Positions 38,900 through 48,694 are shown, numbered from the stretch's first letter. The stretch is 64,000 bases of DNA from CAWGMT01 sp963823675 (GCA_963823675.1 CAWGMT010000008.1:1364001-1428000), one strand, 5' to 3'. Notes: a model not told the origin generated them from the letters alone. Numbers and translations are program-made.

Positions 38900-39394
38900 A
38901 TGCCGGAAGCCACTCTCGACGAGCGAATGACGGCGATGGAGCAGGCGGTGCGCGAGCTACAAGAGGCGATGAAAGCTAGTAAACCGGACCCCGACTGGTT
39001 CGACCGCGTGATCGGCTCCATGAAAGACGAACCGGCCTTTGATGAAGTGTTGGCTCTCGGCCGAGCGAGCCCAGGCATAGGAGAAACGGACGAAGGGGTT
39101 ATTGACCTCATCCTCAAAGCCGAGGCGCTTCTTCAGGAGGGCCATGTAGTAGCGCCACTGCTCAGGCTGCAACGCGGCCATCTCGCGGTCCCGTCCCTCC
39201 CCGAAAAGATTCGGGTTTCCATACGCCTGCCACCAGGTTCGGCAATACAACCGAAGCACGCGCAAGTCATCGAGCGCACGCGGACCTATCCCGTCCAGGT
39301 ACGCCAGCGCCTGCGTGAGGGAATCCCGGTCACGGAACTGGCGGTCCGGACCGTAGACCAAAGGGCGCACTTGAAGGTAATGTCCGGCCATTGA
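38900..39394 (+). CDS. Antitoxin-like small protein, 3' part overlaps the NTPase gene
   Basis: From ATG 38900 the first 55 residues (LDERMTAMEQAVRELQEAMKA, DWFDRVIGSMKDEPAFDEVLALGR) match a widespread small protein with an N-terminal coiled coil and a FxDxPAFDEVLxLGR end, typically encoded just upstream of PIN-type toxins. Native relatives stop a few residues later; here the frame stays open to 39394, antisense to the NTPase gene, so the tail after about 39064 is probably not genuine. No toxin gene follows. An orphan or truncated antitoxin is the best reading. Confidence 0.5.
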   Translation: MPEATLDERMTAMEQAVRELQEAMKASKPDPDWFDRVIGSMKDEPAFDEVLALGRASPGIGETDEGVIDLILKAEALLQEGHVVAPLLRLQRGHLAVPSLPEKIRVSIRLPPGSAIQPKHAQVIERTRTYPVQVRQRLREGIPVTELAVRTVDQRAHLKVMSGH

Positions 39395-41229
39395 ACCCAT
39401 ATTCTCGAGCCGTCGAAGCGCCTCCTTCCTGAGCGACTCGTCGCCCAGGATTCCGCCTAGTTCGAGCATCCGCTTCTGATATTGTTCCGGCTGGCTCCTC
39501 CAGACGCCCTCCTCCATAATCTCGCACAAGTCGGCAGTGAGCTCCAACCGCCGCGGCGAGTCGGTCGGCTCATTGTCGAGCCGGTTGCGAGTTACCCAGT
39601 AACGCACGTCAACCTGGTAGGAGTTCTCTGCCCTCGAGTGGGCGGCAAGCGTGCAGAAGCGGATCGCCTCCTCGTAATCCTCCTCCATTTGGCGTTCGAG
39701 CTCTGGGTCCGGTTTGCCATGTCGAACGCGCATCAATTGTAGCGCGCACCTTCTGGGCCGTCCCGCGGAGACTCGCCATCTCGGTGTAAAGGTTTGATAG
39801 GGCGAATTCGTGCCGTTGCCGTGTCTCCGACGTGCTCGTGTACATCGCATCGGCTTTCGCCAGGACGTCCTCCGCCACGCGAAGCCGGTCTAGTATGTCT
39901 CTCATTTCCTCCTCTGTCGGCGGAGAATCCCGGTTTTCGTATGACTCACCCAGTTCACGAATACGCTCGCGCCGAAGGTGACCCTCGTGTTGCAGAAGCC
40001 TAGGGTGTGACCGATACACTCGTGTTCTCAACTCGACCAAGGCCGCGACAACATCGTCGATGTAGTCCTTGAATCGGTAGAAGTGGGCTCCGTTGGGCCC
40101 GATGGAGCGGAGAAGGTTCAGCACAAAATTGACTTCTGAATTGGGACGGTCCCAATGCCCGATCAGCCGGGTATTCGTCACCAATTCACGAAGAAAAGAG
40201 AACCTCGTTTTTCGGCGTCCAGCGCATGTTGACGATAATCTCGGCCTCCAAGGCTAGCCGGGCACCGACGAGAGGATTACCTCGGGCGTCGTCCACCCAG
40301 TTGAAAATATCCGTGACCTCTAGGGCCGTGCGAAGTGAGTGATACCCCCCAATTCCAAGGCAGCGGAGTAACAGGTCGATCGGAACGTCGTGTCCGTAGC
40401 GTCCGGGCACGAGCACCAACCCGGTAAGATGCGCCATCCGGGCCGGCTCGCTGTCGGCGAGTTGTCGGACCTCGATCTGGTGCTGTCCCTCGAAAAGGTG
40501 CGGATAGCGTGTTCCATACGCCTTTTGGAGGAGCTTACCTAGCGGACCAAGCTCCTGGTCGCGGGGCACGCCGATCGCTACTGGCGATGACGCGGCGGCA
40601 TCTAAATTCTGCTCTGCGATTTCGTACTCTCGAATGAGTCCGGCGCGGAGGTTGGCTCGCGTCTCGGGCAGCGTGCGATAGAGGCTGGCAAGAAAGTGGC
40701 GGTCGGAGAGCATCTTCGGACCGATTCGGTCGACAAGCCGGCACTCAATTGTCGCGAGGTGTTTCACAAAGAGGTATTGGTCACGCTCTGCCATCGTGGC
40801 AGGAAACTCGATGTTGATCGCCTGTGAGGCGGGTCTGTAGCTCGACCCGAGGACTACCGCCTTGCGACCGCGCGCCGCCAAATAGTCAGCAATCGCTGCG
40901 TAGTCCTGGGGATCGAGCAGCCCGTTAACTACGATTAAAGCTGAGATATTCTGCAGCCTTTCCAACCCCTGGCACGCAGCGTCGATGCGCTGACGGTCAA
41001 TGCGCGTGTGCGCTCTGCCGAAGTAAATGACCGGCCAGCCCTCCTGTTTCATCTTCAACGCGAGATCGGCCAAAGCGATCGACTTGCCGACGCCGCTCTG
41101 GCCGTGCACGATGAGTGGGTCCGGCTTTAGATCGGTGTCGGCCAACCGGTCACGCACTTCGCGGACGAGGACGATGTGACGGGCGAACTCGCGGCCAGGC
41201 GGACAGGCCCACCGAGGATCAAGCGCCAT
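38957..41229 (-). CDS. STAND-like P-loop NTPase with helical C-terminus (two or more frame breaks)
   Basis: From ATG 41229: WACPPGREFARHIVLVREVRD, then Walker A HGQSGVGKSIALADLAL (P-loop near residue 45), a hydrophobic Walker B-like SALIVVNGLLDPQD strand and VVLGSSYRP, resembling NACHT/STAND NTPases. At 40190 an extra T in a TTTT run changes the frame (EVLF to LRELVTNTRLIGHWD). At about 39755 another extra base leads to CALQLMRVRHGKPDPELERQ. The C-terminal 400 residues are helical and repeat-like (CTLAAHSRAENSYQVDVRYW, LRLYCRTWWQAYGNPNLFGEG, YYMALLKKRLGFED). The end after about 39060 is antisense to the antitoxin-like gene and may be false. No N-terminal effector domain is visible. Perhaps a sensor NTPase of a conflict system. 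Confidence 0.65.
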
Positions 41230-42160
41230 GAAGTTTCTGCTGGTTTCAAGGGAAATCCTCAGAGGAAATCCTAACGAGGCTCCGCCTCAGACCGACGAGC
41301 CTTGCTATAATAGACGACGACCATAGCGGGTAACCGGGTGTTGAAGATTGCATCCCGTTAAGGGCGACGGCAAGAACTTACGCGTTCAACGCGATTTGTG
41401 CTCCCGAGCTTTCGGGACACCGCCCTTGTCAGGGCAACCGCCGTCACATGCACGATTCATCATCCGAGGCTTCTCGCGTTCAAGTCCGCCCAAGACGCAT
41501 TCGCGACCCGGGGAGGGGGAATTTGTTGGCAATTTCGGGCTGAAACCCAAAACTTGACTCAAACGCTATGAGTTTTGCAATTCAAGTGCCCTAGCCGGGT
41601 CGCCCATGGGATCGCTCCCGGGGGCTCCCAGAGATCCGGACATGCCCAATTAAGGCATCCGGTTCCTCACGTCGTGGGTTCGCTGTCCCTCGCCCGATCC
41701 GTCAGCCTCGCGGGTACACGCTTGAAGGTCCAACGCCCTCGGCGTGGTTCCGGCCTCCGGTCGGCAACGCGGCTCCCCCTACGCTCCACGGGGTCTAGGA
41801 GGGCCCGTTCCCCGCTTCTCCACTATTCTCGAACTTTCCTGGCGAAAAGAGCACCCAGTTTTCGTTGGAGGGCGAGCCGGGGTCTTGACAGGCCGGACGA
41901 CGTTGATACACTAGTCCACCACTGCTGAGGCGATCATCATGCTCGTTCCATCGTTCAGAGCCTGAACCGCGAGGCCTCCCGATCCCCGCATACACTCGTT
42001 GCGAGACCGTGGCCGATGAGCACAGATCGGCGTCTATCGCTGCACCGCCCGATGCGCGCACACGTCGTTTCATTGCGGCGTTGATCCGGGTTTGGGGAAG
42101 AACCACCGTCACCCTGTGCTCAAACCGACGACCGGCAATAGCTTCGGAACAACTACTCGG
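41230..42160. other. Gene-poor spacer with intron-like and repeat debris
   Basis: About 930 bases without a supportable gene. It holds a candidate promoter for the NTPase (TATTAT on the minus strand near 41310, then two AGGATTTCC repeats), the group II intron-like end at 41591-41665, and otherwise unassigned sequence. Long open frames here (e.g. minus strand 41795-42499) are antisense shadows of the HEAT gene. Confidence 0.45.
41591..41665 (-). ncRNA. Group II intron-like domain V/VI remnant
   Basis: On the minus strand a 33-base hairpin, GAACCGGATGCC-TTAATT-GGGC-AT-GTCCGGATC (41633-41665), has the length and two-base bulge position of domain V. It is followed by a second GC-rich stem with an unpaired A ending ACCCGGCTAG (41591-41630), like domain VI and the 3' splice end. 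No maturase or reverse transcriptase gene is visible upstream, so at most it is a fragment. The loop is not the usual GNRA, which lowers confidence. Confidence 0.35.
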
Positions 42161-43721
42161 ATGGCCAGGATCGCTTTTAAACCTGATTCCAGCTTCTTTG
42201 AAAAGATCGTGCGGGGAGCGATCGGCACGCGTGCTGTATGTGATGATCTCGGTCGCCACGGTCATAGCATGGTGGAACTGGAGCGGGGTTCTCTGGACAC
42301 GAAACTTTGGAAAGACGTCAAACGTAAGCGCGTACGCATTCCGGACCTGGTATGCGTGAACTGTGGACTCCGGGTTGAAAGCCGAGCCAAGGCCAAAGCC
42401 GAACTTACCATGTCTCACAGCGAGAGCGATGCAGAACGGGCATGGGATTTCGGTATGGTCGATTCCGACTACGTCGGCGTTTCCCGTATGCGAGTCCACA
42501 CGGAAGCGTTTCTGGAGTCAAGGCAAGCTCCGCTCCGACACTTCCTGCTGGCATGAACGTAATTGGACGCAATGGAATCTTCTCGGAACGATTAATTATT
42601 TCGATGTCTCCGAATTTCGTGCGAATGCTTTTCAGAAAAAGGCGACCAAGGGTGTGACCGAGGGTTCTGAAACCATCATCGAATGGCCCGCAACGTTTTC
42701 GACGCGCACAGGGCACGTCGAAGCCGTGCAACGGCCAGCGGGTTGCAATCCGCAGAGCCTCAGACAGGCACCTTTACACCTGGTCGATACCAGGCAACAG
42801 ACATATCCTTGTCGCACCCGGCGATACGATCCATGAACATCAGGTGATCGCGTCTGCGGTAAAACCTGTCGCCGCAGCACAGCTCACTTGCCCTGGAAGC
42901 CTGCCGGACGGCCATATCGCGACGCTCTTAACCTCACGCGAGCGAACCCAGCGATTTTACGGGGGTGAAGCTCGCTCGGCTTCGGCGTGACAAGAGCCAC
43001 ACGCGAATCATAAACCAACTGACCTTGGATGCGAAGAAGATGTCTACATACGCCTTGAAGGGATGGCCTATCTTGCATCCGTCGGCCGGATACTCAGCAC
43101 GCGAACTGTTTGATTCCCCACTGAACGGTCCCGACCGGCAAACACAGCTTGAGGCCGTCATCGCAATCGGCGAGACGGCCACGCCAGAGGCGGTTGGATT
43201 ACTGTCGGAAATCCTCGACCGGACAGGATCACCCATACTTCCTGCGGAGCGCAGCGGCGTGGTGCCTGGGGCAGATTGGCGGGAACGCAGCCATCAGCAA
43301 ACTGATACAGCTCTTCAGGGATGTGGACGTAAAGATTCGCGAAGAAGCCCTGGATCGAATCGTCTCTATTGGACAAGACGCCTTACCAGTTCTTCTTGAC
43401 CATATCGACGCAAGCGACAGTGATTTGGCAGCCGGTTGCGCCGAGGCACTCCGACAGCAGCCGTTGCCCGACGAGATGTTGCGCAAGCTGCTCCCCAGAT
43501 TGCAGGGTCAGGCCACGCTGCCGTTTGGCCCGTCTGGCTCTTCGGCAATTTGGCACGCCAGCAAGCAGGCCCGATCATCGCGGAGCTGCAAACGACTGCA
43601 CCACAGCTTCATTACGCCGTGAGCCTCCTCTGGTCCTTCACGGAAAGCTGGATCGCCCAGCGATGGGAGCTGAATCCTGGCGACGAATTCGAGCGATACG
43701 GAGGACGTAGACGATGTTTGA
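42161..43721 (+). CDS. HEAT-repeat protein coupled to a DNA methyltransferase (about eight frame breaks)
   Basis: Candidate start ATG 42161. The joined protein (about 515 residues) opens with SSFFEKIVRGAIGTRAVCDDL and LWKDVKRKRVRIPDLVCVNCG-LRVESRAKAKAEL, which could be a nuclease-like or zinc-type domain. After a central beta-rich part (WHERNWTQWNLLGTINYF, KGVTEGSETIIEWPATFSTRTG, HILVAPGDTIHEHQVI) it ends in PBS/HEAT-type repeats (TQLEAVIAIGETATPEAVGLL, LRSAAAWCLGQIGGNAAISKL, REEALDRIVSIG) and LLWSFTESWIAQRWELNPG. Frame changes lie near 42470, 42725, 42960, 43031, 43095, 43235, 43500 and 43695. The reconstructed end EDVDDV-TGA (43719-43721) overlaps the methyltransferase ATG at 43714 by eight bases, so the pair is translationally coupled. 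Function unknown; a restriction-like partner is inferred from context only. Confidence 0.6.
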
Positions 43722-44502
43722 TTTCCCGCCGCCGCCCAGGTCTACGACACCGCTCTTGGCACGTCAGCTGACCGGCGACAGCCGGGAACTCCTGGCGTTG
43801 CTTCCGGATGACAGCGTCGACCTGATTATGACCAGCCCTCCCTTCGCCCTTCTCAGGCAGAAAGCATACGGCAATGAGGAGCAGGCCGATTACGTTGCAT
43901 GGCTCAGCGGTTTCGGACAAGCGGCTCACCGTGTGTTGAAGCCAAGCGGCAGCTTCGTTCTTGATCTCGGCGGAGCATACGAACGGGGAAACCCATTCGC
44001 TCGCTTTATAATTTTCGCGTGCTCATTAGATTTCTGCGACAATCTTGGTTACTGCCTGGCTGAGGAATTCTTTTGGTTCAATCCGGCGAAGCTTGCCATC
44101 CCCCATCGAGTGGGTCAACAAGCGGAAAATCCGGGCCAAGGACGCAGTAAATACCGTTTGGTGGTTCTCAAAAACGGAATCCCCAAAGGCCGACGTGACG
44201 AAGGTGCTGGCTCCCTACTCGGAGCGGATGAAAACGTTGCTCAAGAACCCATCGGCTTTCTACACGCCCAAGGAGCGGCCCTCGGGCCATGACATCGCCG
44301 AAGCATTCGGCAAGGACAACGGCGGTGCATCCCCTCCAATCTTCTTCAAATCCCGAACACCGAAAGCAATTCGCATTACCTTCGTTACTGCAAGATGCTC
44401 AACCGCGAGTGCCACCCTGCACGCTTTCCGGCCGATCTGCCCAGGTTCTTCATCCAGTTCCTCACCGAGCCCGGTGATCTGGTGCTCGACAGCTTCGGGT
44501 GA
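43714..44502 (+). CDS. PvuII-like (permuted, N4-cytosine type) DNA methyltransferase, damaged
   Basis: From ATG 43714: LLALLPDDSVDLIMTSPPFALL holds catalytic motif IV (TSPPF), followed by AHRVLKPSGSFVLDLGGAY. The rest crosses frames (SLYNFRVLIRF, AEEFFWFNPAKLPSPIEWVNK, DAVNTVWWFSKTESPKADV, RPSGHDIAEAFGKDNGGA, IPNTESNSHYLRYCK, HPARFPADLPRFFIQFLTEPGDLVLDSFG). The order (motif IV first, SAM-binding motif last) is that of beta/permuted DNA methyltransferases close to M.PvuII. The glycine-rich SAM-binding stretch expected directly after DSFG (GGSNTTG type) is missing: a TGA follows. At least four indels. Probably inactive as it stands. It is preceded by the coupled HEAT-repeat gene. Confidence 0.75.
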
Positions 44503-45460
44503 TCTTGGCCGCTCATCGAGAGCGAGCAAGTGACGCGCCGATGCATTTTCGTCGGTTCGGCCTGGACGTGCGCAAACCTGGCAGTTAATGCAGACCATGC
44601 GAGATGGACCGGCGCACCGTTGCAGCCTCTGCACATCGCCCACTCATTTGATCCGGCATGATCCACAGATGCGATATCGCCGGTACATAGTGCTGCGACT
44701 CCGCCCCGTCGGTCTGTGATCGCAGGGCGCGCAGTGAACGCCCAAAAAAATCTGGAAGAAAAATTTAAGTCCAATCGGGGTAGAGTGATCCGATCAGTTT
44801 TTGTGCACAAAACGGCGTAGGTGCGTTAACGAAATCTGAAAATCAGCGCATATTATATGTAGGCAGAATAAGTAAGATAGTGAGCTTGCGCGCCCGGTTT
44901 GCTTCACGCACTGCCAGGTCATCGGCGCGATCTGATTTCATTGCCAGTTTTTCGTTTTCAACCGCCAGTTGCCGGCTGTGCGTCGTCAACGAGACGGAGT
45001 TGATGAGGCAGCCAGCGAGGGGTCAGGCGCTCGACCCGTTCTTGGTCGCCCGGACCGCCTTCGCTGGAACGCAGCAACTCTGCGGCGCAGGAACGTGAGA
45101 CATCTCGATCGATGATGAGTCGCGCCGAGGCGATTCAGCAGCCCGATTCGCGAAGCCCGGGAGGGGCTGGAATCGGCCGAATTTGACGACACAAGAGCCA
45201 ATGGATAAGCAGCTTATGACGAGCACCCACTCCGCCGCCGATCTCCGAGGGATTTCGTTGGCGAACCTTGCGAGATGGAACGGGGGCCCTTCGAAAACGT
45301 CTCAGATTGTCTCATTTTTTCTCATCGAGAATCGCCTATCGATCGCGTCGCGGGCGACGAGATCTGGCGGTGACCGGCCGCTGTGCTATGATCGAAGCCA
45401 CCTGCGGTCAACGCCGCGGCGTTGTCAGGCCAAACGAACCTTGCCCCGCGGACGTGATCG
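44503..45460. other. Gene-free region after the methyltransferase
   Basis: About 960 bases. The first 100 may hold methyltransferase 3' debris. Around 44740-44880 the sequence is AT-rich. The remaining open frames on both strands show no family. No tRNA fold found. Confidence 0.45.
44799..44812. promoter_or_regulatory. Perfect 14-bp palindrome TTTTGTGCACAAAA
   Basis: A perfect dyad in the AT-rich spacer, of the size of a dimeric repressor site. No regulator gene lies alongside. Confidence 0.35.
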
Positions 45461-46285
45461 ATGATACGCCTGAGCGCATTCGCCGATGAGATCTCGCAGA
45501 GCCCGGCCGAGCAGATTGCCGTGCTCGCCGAGCACAAGATCAAGTACATCGAGTTTCGCGCGATCCACGGCACCAACGTGCTCGACCTCTCCGATGCCCA
45601 GCACACGGAGTTCCTCGACCTCTTGCAAGCGAACCAGTTGGGCTTGAGCGCGATCGGCTCGCCGATCGGCAAGATCCGGGTCACCGAGCCTTTCGACGCT
45701 CACCTGCAACGGTTCGACCGGGCCATGCAGGTGGCTGATTTCTACCAGGCTCCCCGTGTTCGGATTTTCAGCTTTTATATCCCCCACGGGGATGATCCCG
45801 GGGCTCACCGAGCGGAAGTCTTGCGCCGCATGAGTGAATTGACCCGACGAGCGAGCGAGCGCGGAATCACGTTATTCCTCGAGAACGAGAAGGGGATTTA
45901 CGGGGATACGGCGGCTCGAGTTCATGATGTGCTTGCGGAGGTTGACTCTCCGTTTCTGGCTCATGCGTTTGATCCGGCCAACTACGTCGAGGTCGGTCAA
46001 CCGATCGATGAGGCATGGAACCGGCTGCGATCGTTCGTGAAGCACTTCCACGTCAAGGACTACGACTCGAAAATCGGGCGCAACGTGCCGGCCGGAATGG
46101 GCGAGGGCCAGATCCCGAGACTGCTCGCGGAGGCAGCGGCCGCCGGATACGAGGGCTTCTGCGTCCTCGAGCCGCATCTCGTGATTGCGGAACTGTCGTC
46201 CGGGTTCACAGGCCCAGAACGATTTGGCGAGGCCGTTTCCGCTCTCAAGGCGATTCTCGACCAGGCGAAGATCGCGTATACCTGA
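45461..46285 (+). CDS. Sugar phosphate isomerase/epimerase-like TIM barrel protein
   Basis: 274 residues of the AP_endonuc_2 / xylose isomerase-like family: IRLSAFADEISQSPAEQIAVLAEHKIKYIEFRAIHGTNVLDL, VRIFSFYIPHGDDPG, GITLFLENEKGIYGDTAAR, FLAHAFDPANYVEVGQP, VKHFHVKDYDSK and YEGFCVLEPH, with the Glu (LENE), Asp and His metal ligands expected for this fold. Such proteins isomerise or epimerise small sugars; the substrate cannot be read. It is convergent with the S1 gene (8-base gap). First ordinary gene right of the accessory island. Confidence 0.88.
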   Translation: MIRLSAFADEISQSPAEQIAVLAEHKIKYIEFRAIHGTNVLDLSDAQHTEFLDLLQANQLGLSAIGSPIGKIRVTEPFDAHLQRFDRAMQVADFYQAPRVRIFSFYIPHGDDPGAHRAEVLRRMSELTRRASERGITLFLENEKGIYGDTAARVHDVLAEVDSPFLAHAFDPANYVEVGQPIDEAWNRLRSFVKHFHVKDYDSKIGRNVPAGMGEGQIPRLLAEAAAAGYEGFCVLEPHLVIAELSSGFTGPERFGEAVSALKAILDQAKIAYT

Positions 46286-46293
46286 AACCTGAG

Positions 46294-47685
46294 TCAGTTT
46301 TTCCGATCGCGGTCACCCAGGCCGCCTTTGAGCGGGACTTTCCGCTCTGGTTTGGGAACGGACGGGACTTCGTTTTCCTCGGTCTCGTTAGCCTCCTCGA
46401 CCGGCGTGCCCTTGAAAGGCGGCAGAAGGGAGAGCGCCATCTTTTTCAGCTCGGGTTCGACCTTGAGGATGCGGACCTCGACCTCCTGTCCGGCCTTGAC
46501 GATGTCGGCGACCCGCCGCACGCGGTTGGGCGAGAGTTCCGAGATGTGAATCAGTCCCTCGACGCCGGGCTCGATCTCGACGAAGGCGCCGAAGTCCATG
46601 ATCTTGGACACCTTGCCCGGCACGAGCATGCCGCGGGGGTACTTGTCGGCGGCTGACTGCCAGGGGCTGGGAGAGAGTTGCTTCAGTCCCAGCGTGAGCT
46701 TGCGTGTGACCGGATCGATCTTGAGTACCTTGACCTTGACCTGATCGCCGGTCTTGACCAGATCATCAACCTTGGCGACTCGCGACCAGCTCATTTCGCC
46801 GATCGGTAAGAGACCGTCCACGCCCCCGATATCGATGAAAGCGCCAAAGGGCTTGATCGATCGAACCACGCCGTCGCGCGTCTGGCCCTCCGCGAGGCTC
46901 GCCCAGGTGCGCTCACGCTGCTCGGCGCGTTCTTGCTCCAGGAACTCGCGGCGGGAAATCACGAGGTTCCGCTCACGCGGCTTGGCTTCGGTCACAATCG
47001 CTTTGAATTTCTGGTTCACAAAAGACGCCGCATCCTCCACCCGCGACAGATCGATCTGGCTGATTGGCAAGAAGCCGCGGATCCCGTCAACATCGACTTC
47101 GAGCCCTCCCTTGACGGTCTTGGTTACACGCGCCTCGACGATTTCACCCCTTCTGAGGTTGTCCCAGTTGGCATCAATCGCCGCGCCCTTGAGTCTGAGG
47201 ACTTGAATGCCTTCTTCCAGATCAAAGCGATCGACGACGACTTCGATTTCGGACCCCGGCGCCGGCAACTCGCCCTCGAAGCGCTCCACAGGAATGAAGC
47301 CCTCGCTTTTGCCGCCCAGGTCGACGAACAGGCTCTTGCCGCGCACGCCGATCACGGTGCCCTTGCGCAGCCCCGGTCTGGCCTCCTGGCCGCGCTCACT
47401 CTTGGCGACCTCCGGTCAACCCGATGGTTTCGAGCGGGCCGAGGCGACTTCAACACTGGCCGGGTCGAACCCCGTCAGAGCGGCTTCGAGCTCCGCCTCG
47501 AGCCCGGCATCCCACTGCCGCTTCAAGGGAAGCTCTCGGTCTCGAACGTCGCCGGCTCCCTTCCTGGTTACGGCGTCGAGTGCGTCGTCGAGCGCGTCGT
47601 CCATCGTGGATCGGGTCGTGTGCGACTTGACATCGGGAACAACTGCCGCCGGTTTTACTTCGGGGGTATCGCTCGGTTCGCCCAT
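46294..47685 (-). CDS. S1-domain RNA-binding protein (four S1 domains, in-frame TGA)
   Basis: From ATG 47685: an acidic N-terminal part (MDDALDDALDAVTRKG, LKRQWDAGLEAELEAALTGFD), then, in the same frame, a TGA at 47416-47418, then PEVAKSERGQEARPGLRKGTV and four S1 OB-fold domains (GVRGKSLFVDLGGKSEGFIP; GGLEVDVDGIRGFLPISQID; KPFGAFIDIGGVDGLLPIGEMS; MDFGAFVEIEPGVEGLIHISELSP) and a charged tail. If translation restarted at GTG 47355, the first S1 domain would lose its first strand. The frame is the same on both sides, so this is a nonsense change (e.g. CGA to TGA) or a sequencing error, not a frameshift. It resembles ribosomal protein S1 of planctomycetes. Confidence 0.85.
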
Positions 47686-47983
47686 GAGATCAAATCCAGG
47701 AGTCAGTCTGCCGTGATTTTTCGCTTCGAAGAGGAATGGGTCGTTCCCGCCCTCCCTCCTCCAGCCGGAAACAACGCCCGGCGGTTCTCCCAGAATCAGC
47801 CTATCGTTTCCCATGGCCAAGGCCAAGCGGAAGATCCTGGAGCCGCCGTGAGAACGACCGATGCGTCGCGCGGAACACTGGAATCGAACCGGGAAGCCGG
47901 TGTAGGCTGGCGGCAACTGTCTCGAGGTCAATCAATGCCTGAATCGTCCGATCCGCCTGGATCGGGATCGAGGGAAACGACCC

Positions 47984-48694
47984 ATGCCAAGATCGATTCT
48001 TGACGAAACGCAGTTGGACGCCTTGCGGCGGCATAACACGCCGACCATCTCGAATGCCATCGAGCTCTTCAATCTAAGGCCGCGGCACGCCGGGTTTCTG
48101 CCTCATACGATTCGCTGTCTGCTTCCCGACCTGGGCCCGATCGTCGGCTACGCCGTCACATCCAGGACGCGGGCTGCGAAACCCGCGCCCGACGAAGCGC
48201 CGGTCGATTTGCTGGGCGATTACTTGCGCTACGTCGCGTCGCGACCAGGCCCTCTCGTCGCCGTGGGGGAAGATCTTGACGACCCGCCCGGCTTGGGCGC
48301 CCAGTTCGGCGAGGTCACCGCGACGATTCATCAAAAACTCGGCTGTGTAGGGCATATTACCAGCGGTTGTCCCCGCGACCTCGACGAAGTCAGAGCGTTG
48401 GGGTTTCAGCTTTTCGGCTTGAATCCGTGTGTCAGTCATGCGTATGTGCGGTTGGTCGAATTCGGCACACCGGTGCGAATCGGCGGGGTCGAGATTCATC
48501 CTGGCGACCTGATTCACGCCGACAAGCACGGAGTGTGTCTCATACCCGCAGACGCAGCGCCTCGGCTGGCTCTGGCGTGCGCCGAAGTCGAGCGCCGCGA
48601 GCGGCCGCTCCTGGAGATCTGCCGCTCCGCGGATTTCTCACTCGAGCGATACATCGAGCTGCGGGCCGTAGCCCACGGCGAGATCATGGAGTAG
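47984..48694 (+). CDS. RraA-family protein (aldolase-like)
   Basis: 236 residues: LDALRRHNTPTISNAIELFN, GPIVGYAVTSRTR, GAQFGEVTATIHQKLGCVGHITSGCPRDLDEVRAL, VEIHPGDLIHADKHGVCLIP. These are the family positions (GxxD/T-x-GxxRD-like, PGDxxxADxxGVxxxP) of RraA/HMG aldolase-type proteins. Members are either 4-hydroxy-4-methyl-2-oxoglutarate aldolases or RNase E regulators; the CPRDLDE segment fits the metal-dependent aldolase type. Divergent from the S1 gene; 298 bases separate the starts. Confidence 0.82.
   Translation: MPRSILDETQLDALRRHNTPTISNAIELFNLRPRHAGFLPHTIRCLLPDLGPIVGYAVTSRTRAAKPAPDEAPVDLLGDYLRYVASRPGPLVAVGEDLDDPPGLGAQFGEVTATIHQKLGCVGHITSGCPRDLDEVRALGFQLFGLNPCVSHAYVRLVEFGTPVRIGGVEIHPGDLIHADKHGVCLIPADAAPRLALACAEVERRERPLLEICRSADFSLERYIELRAVAHGEIME

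Noticed and set aside
41795..42499. 234-codon minus-strand frame
   Set aside because: Overlaps the HEAT-repeat gene antisense; the plus-strand protein is the coherent one.
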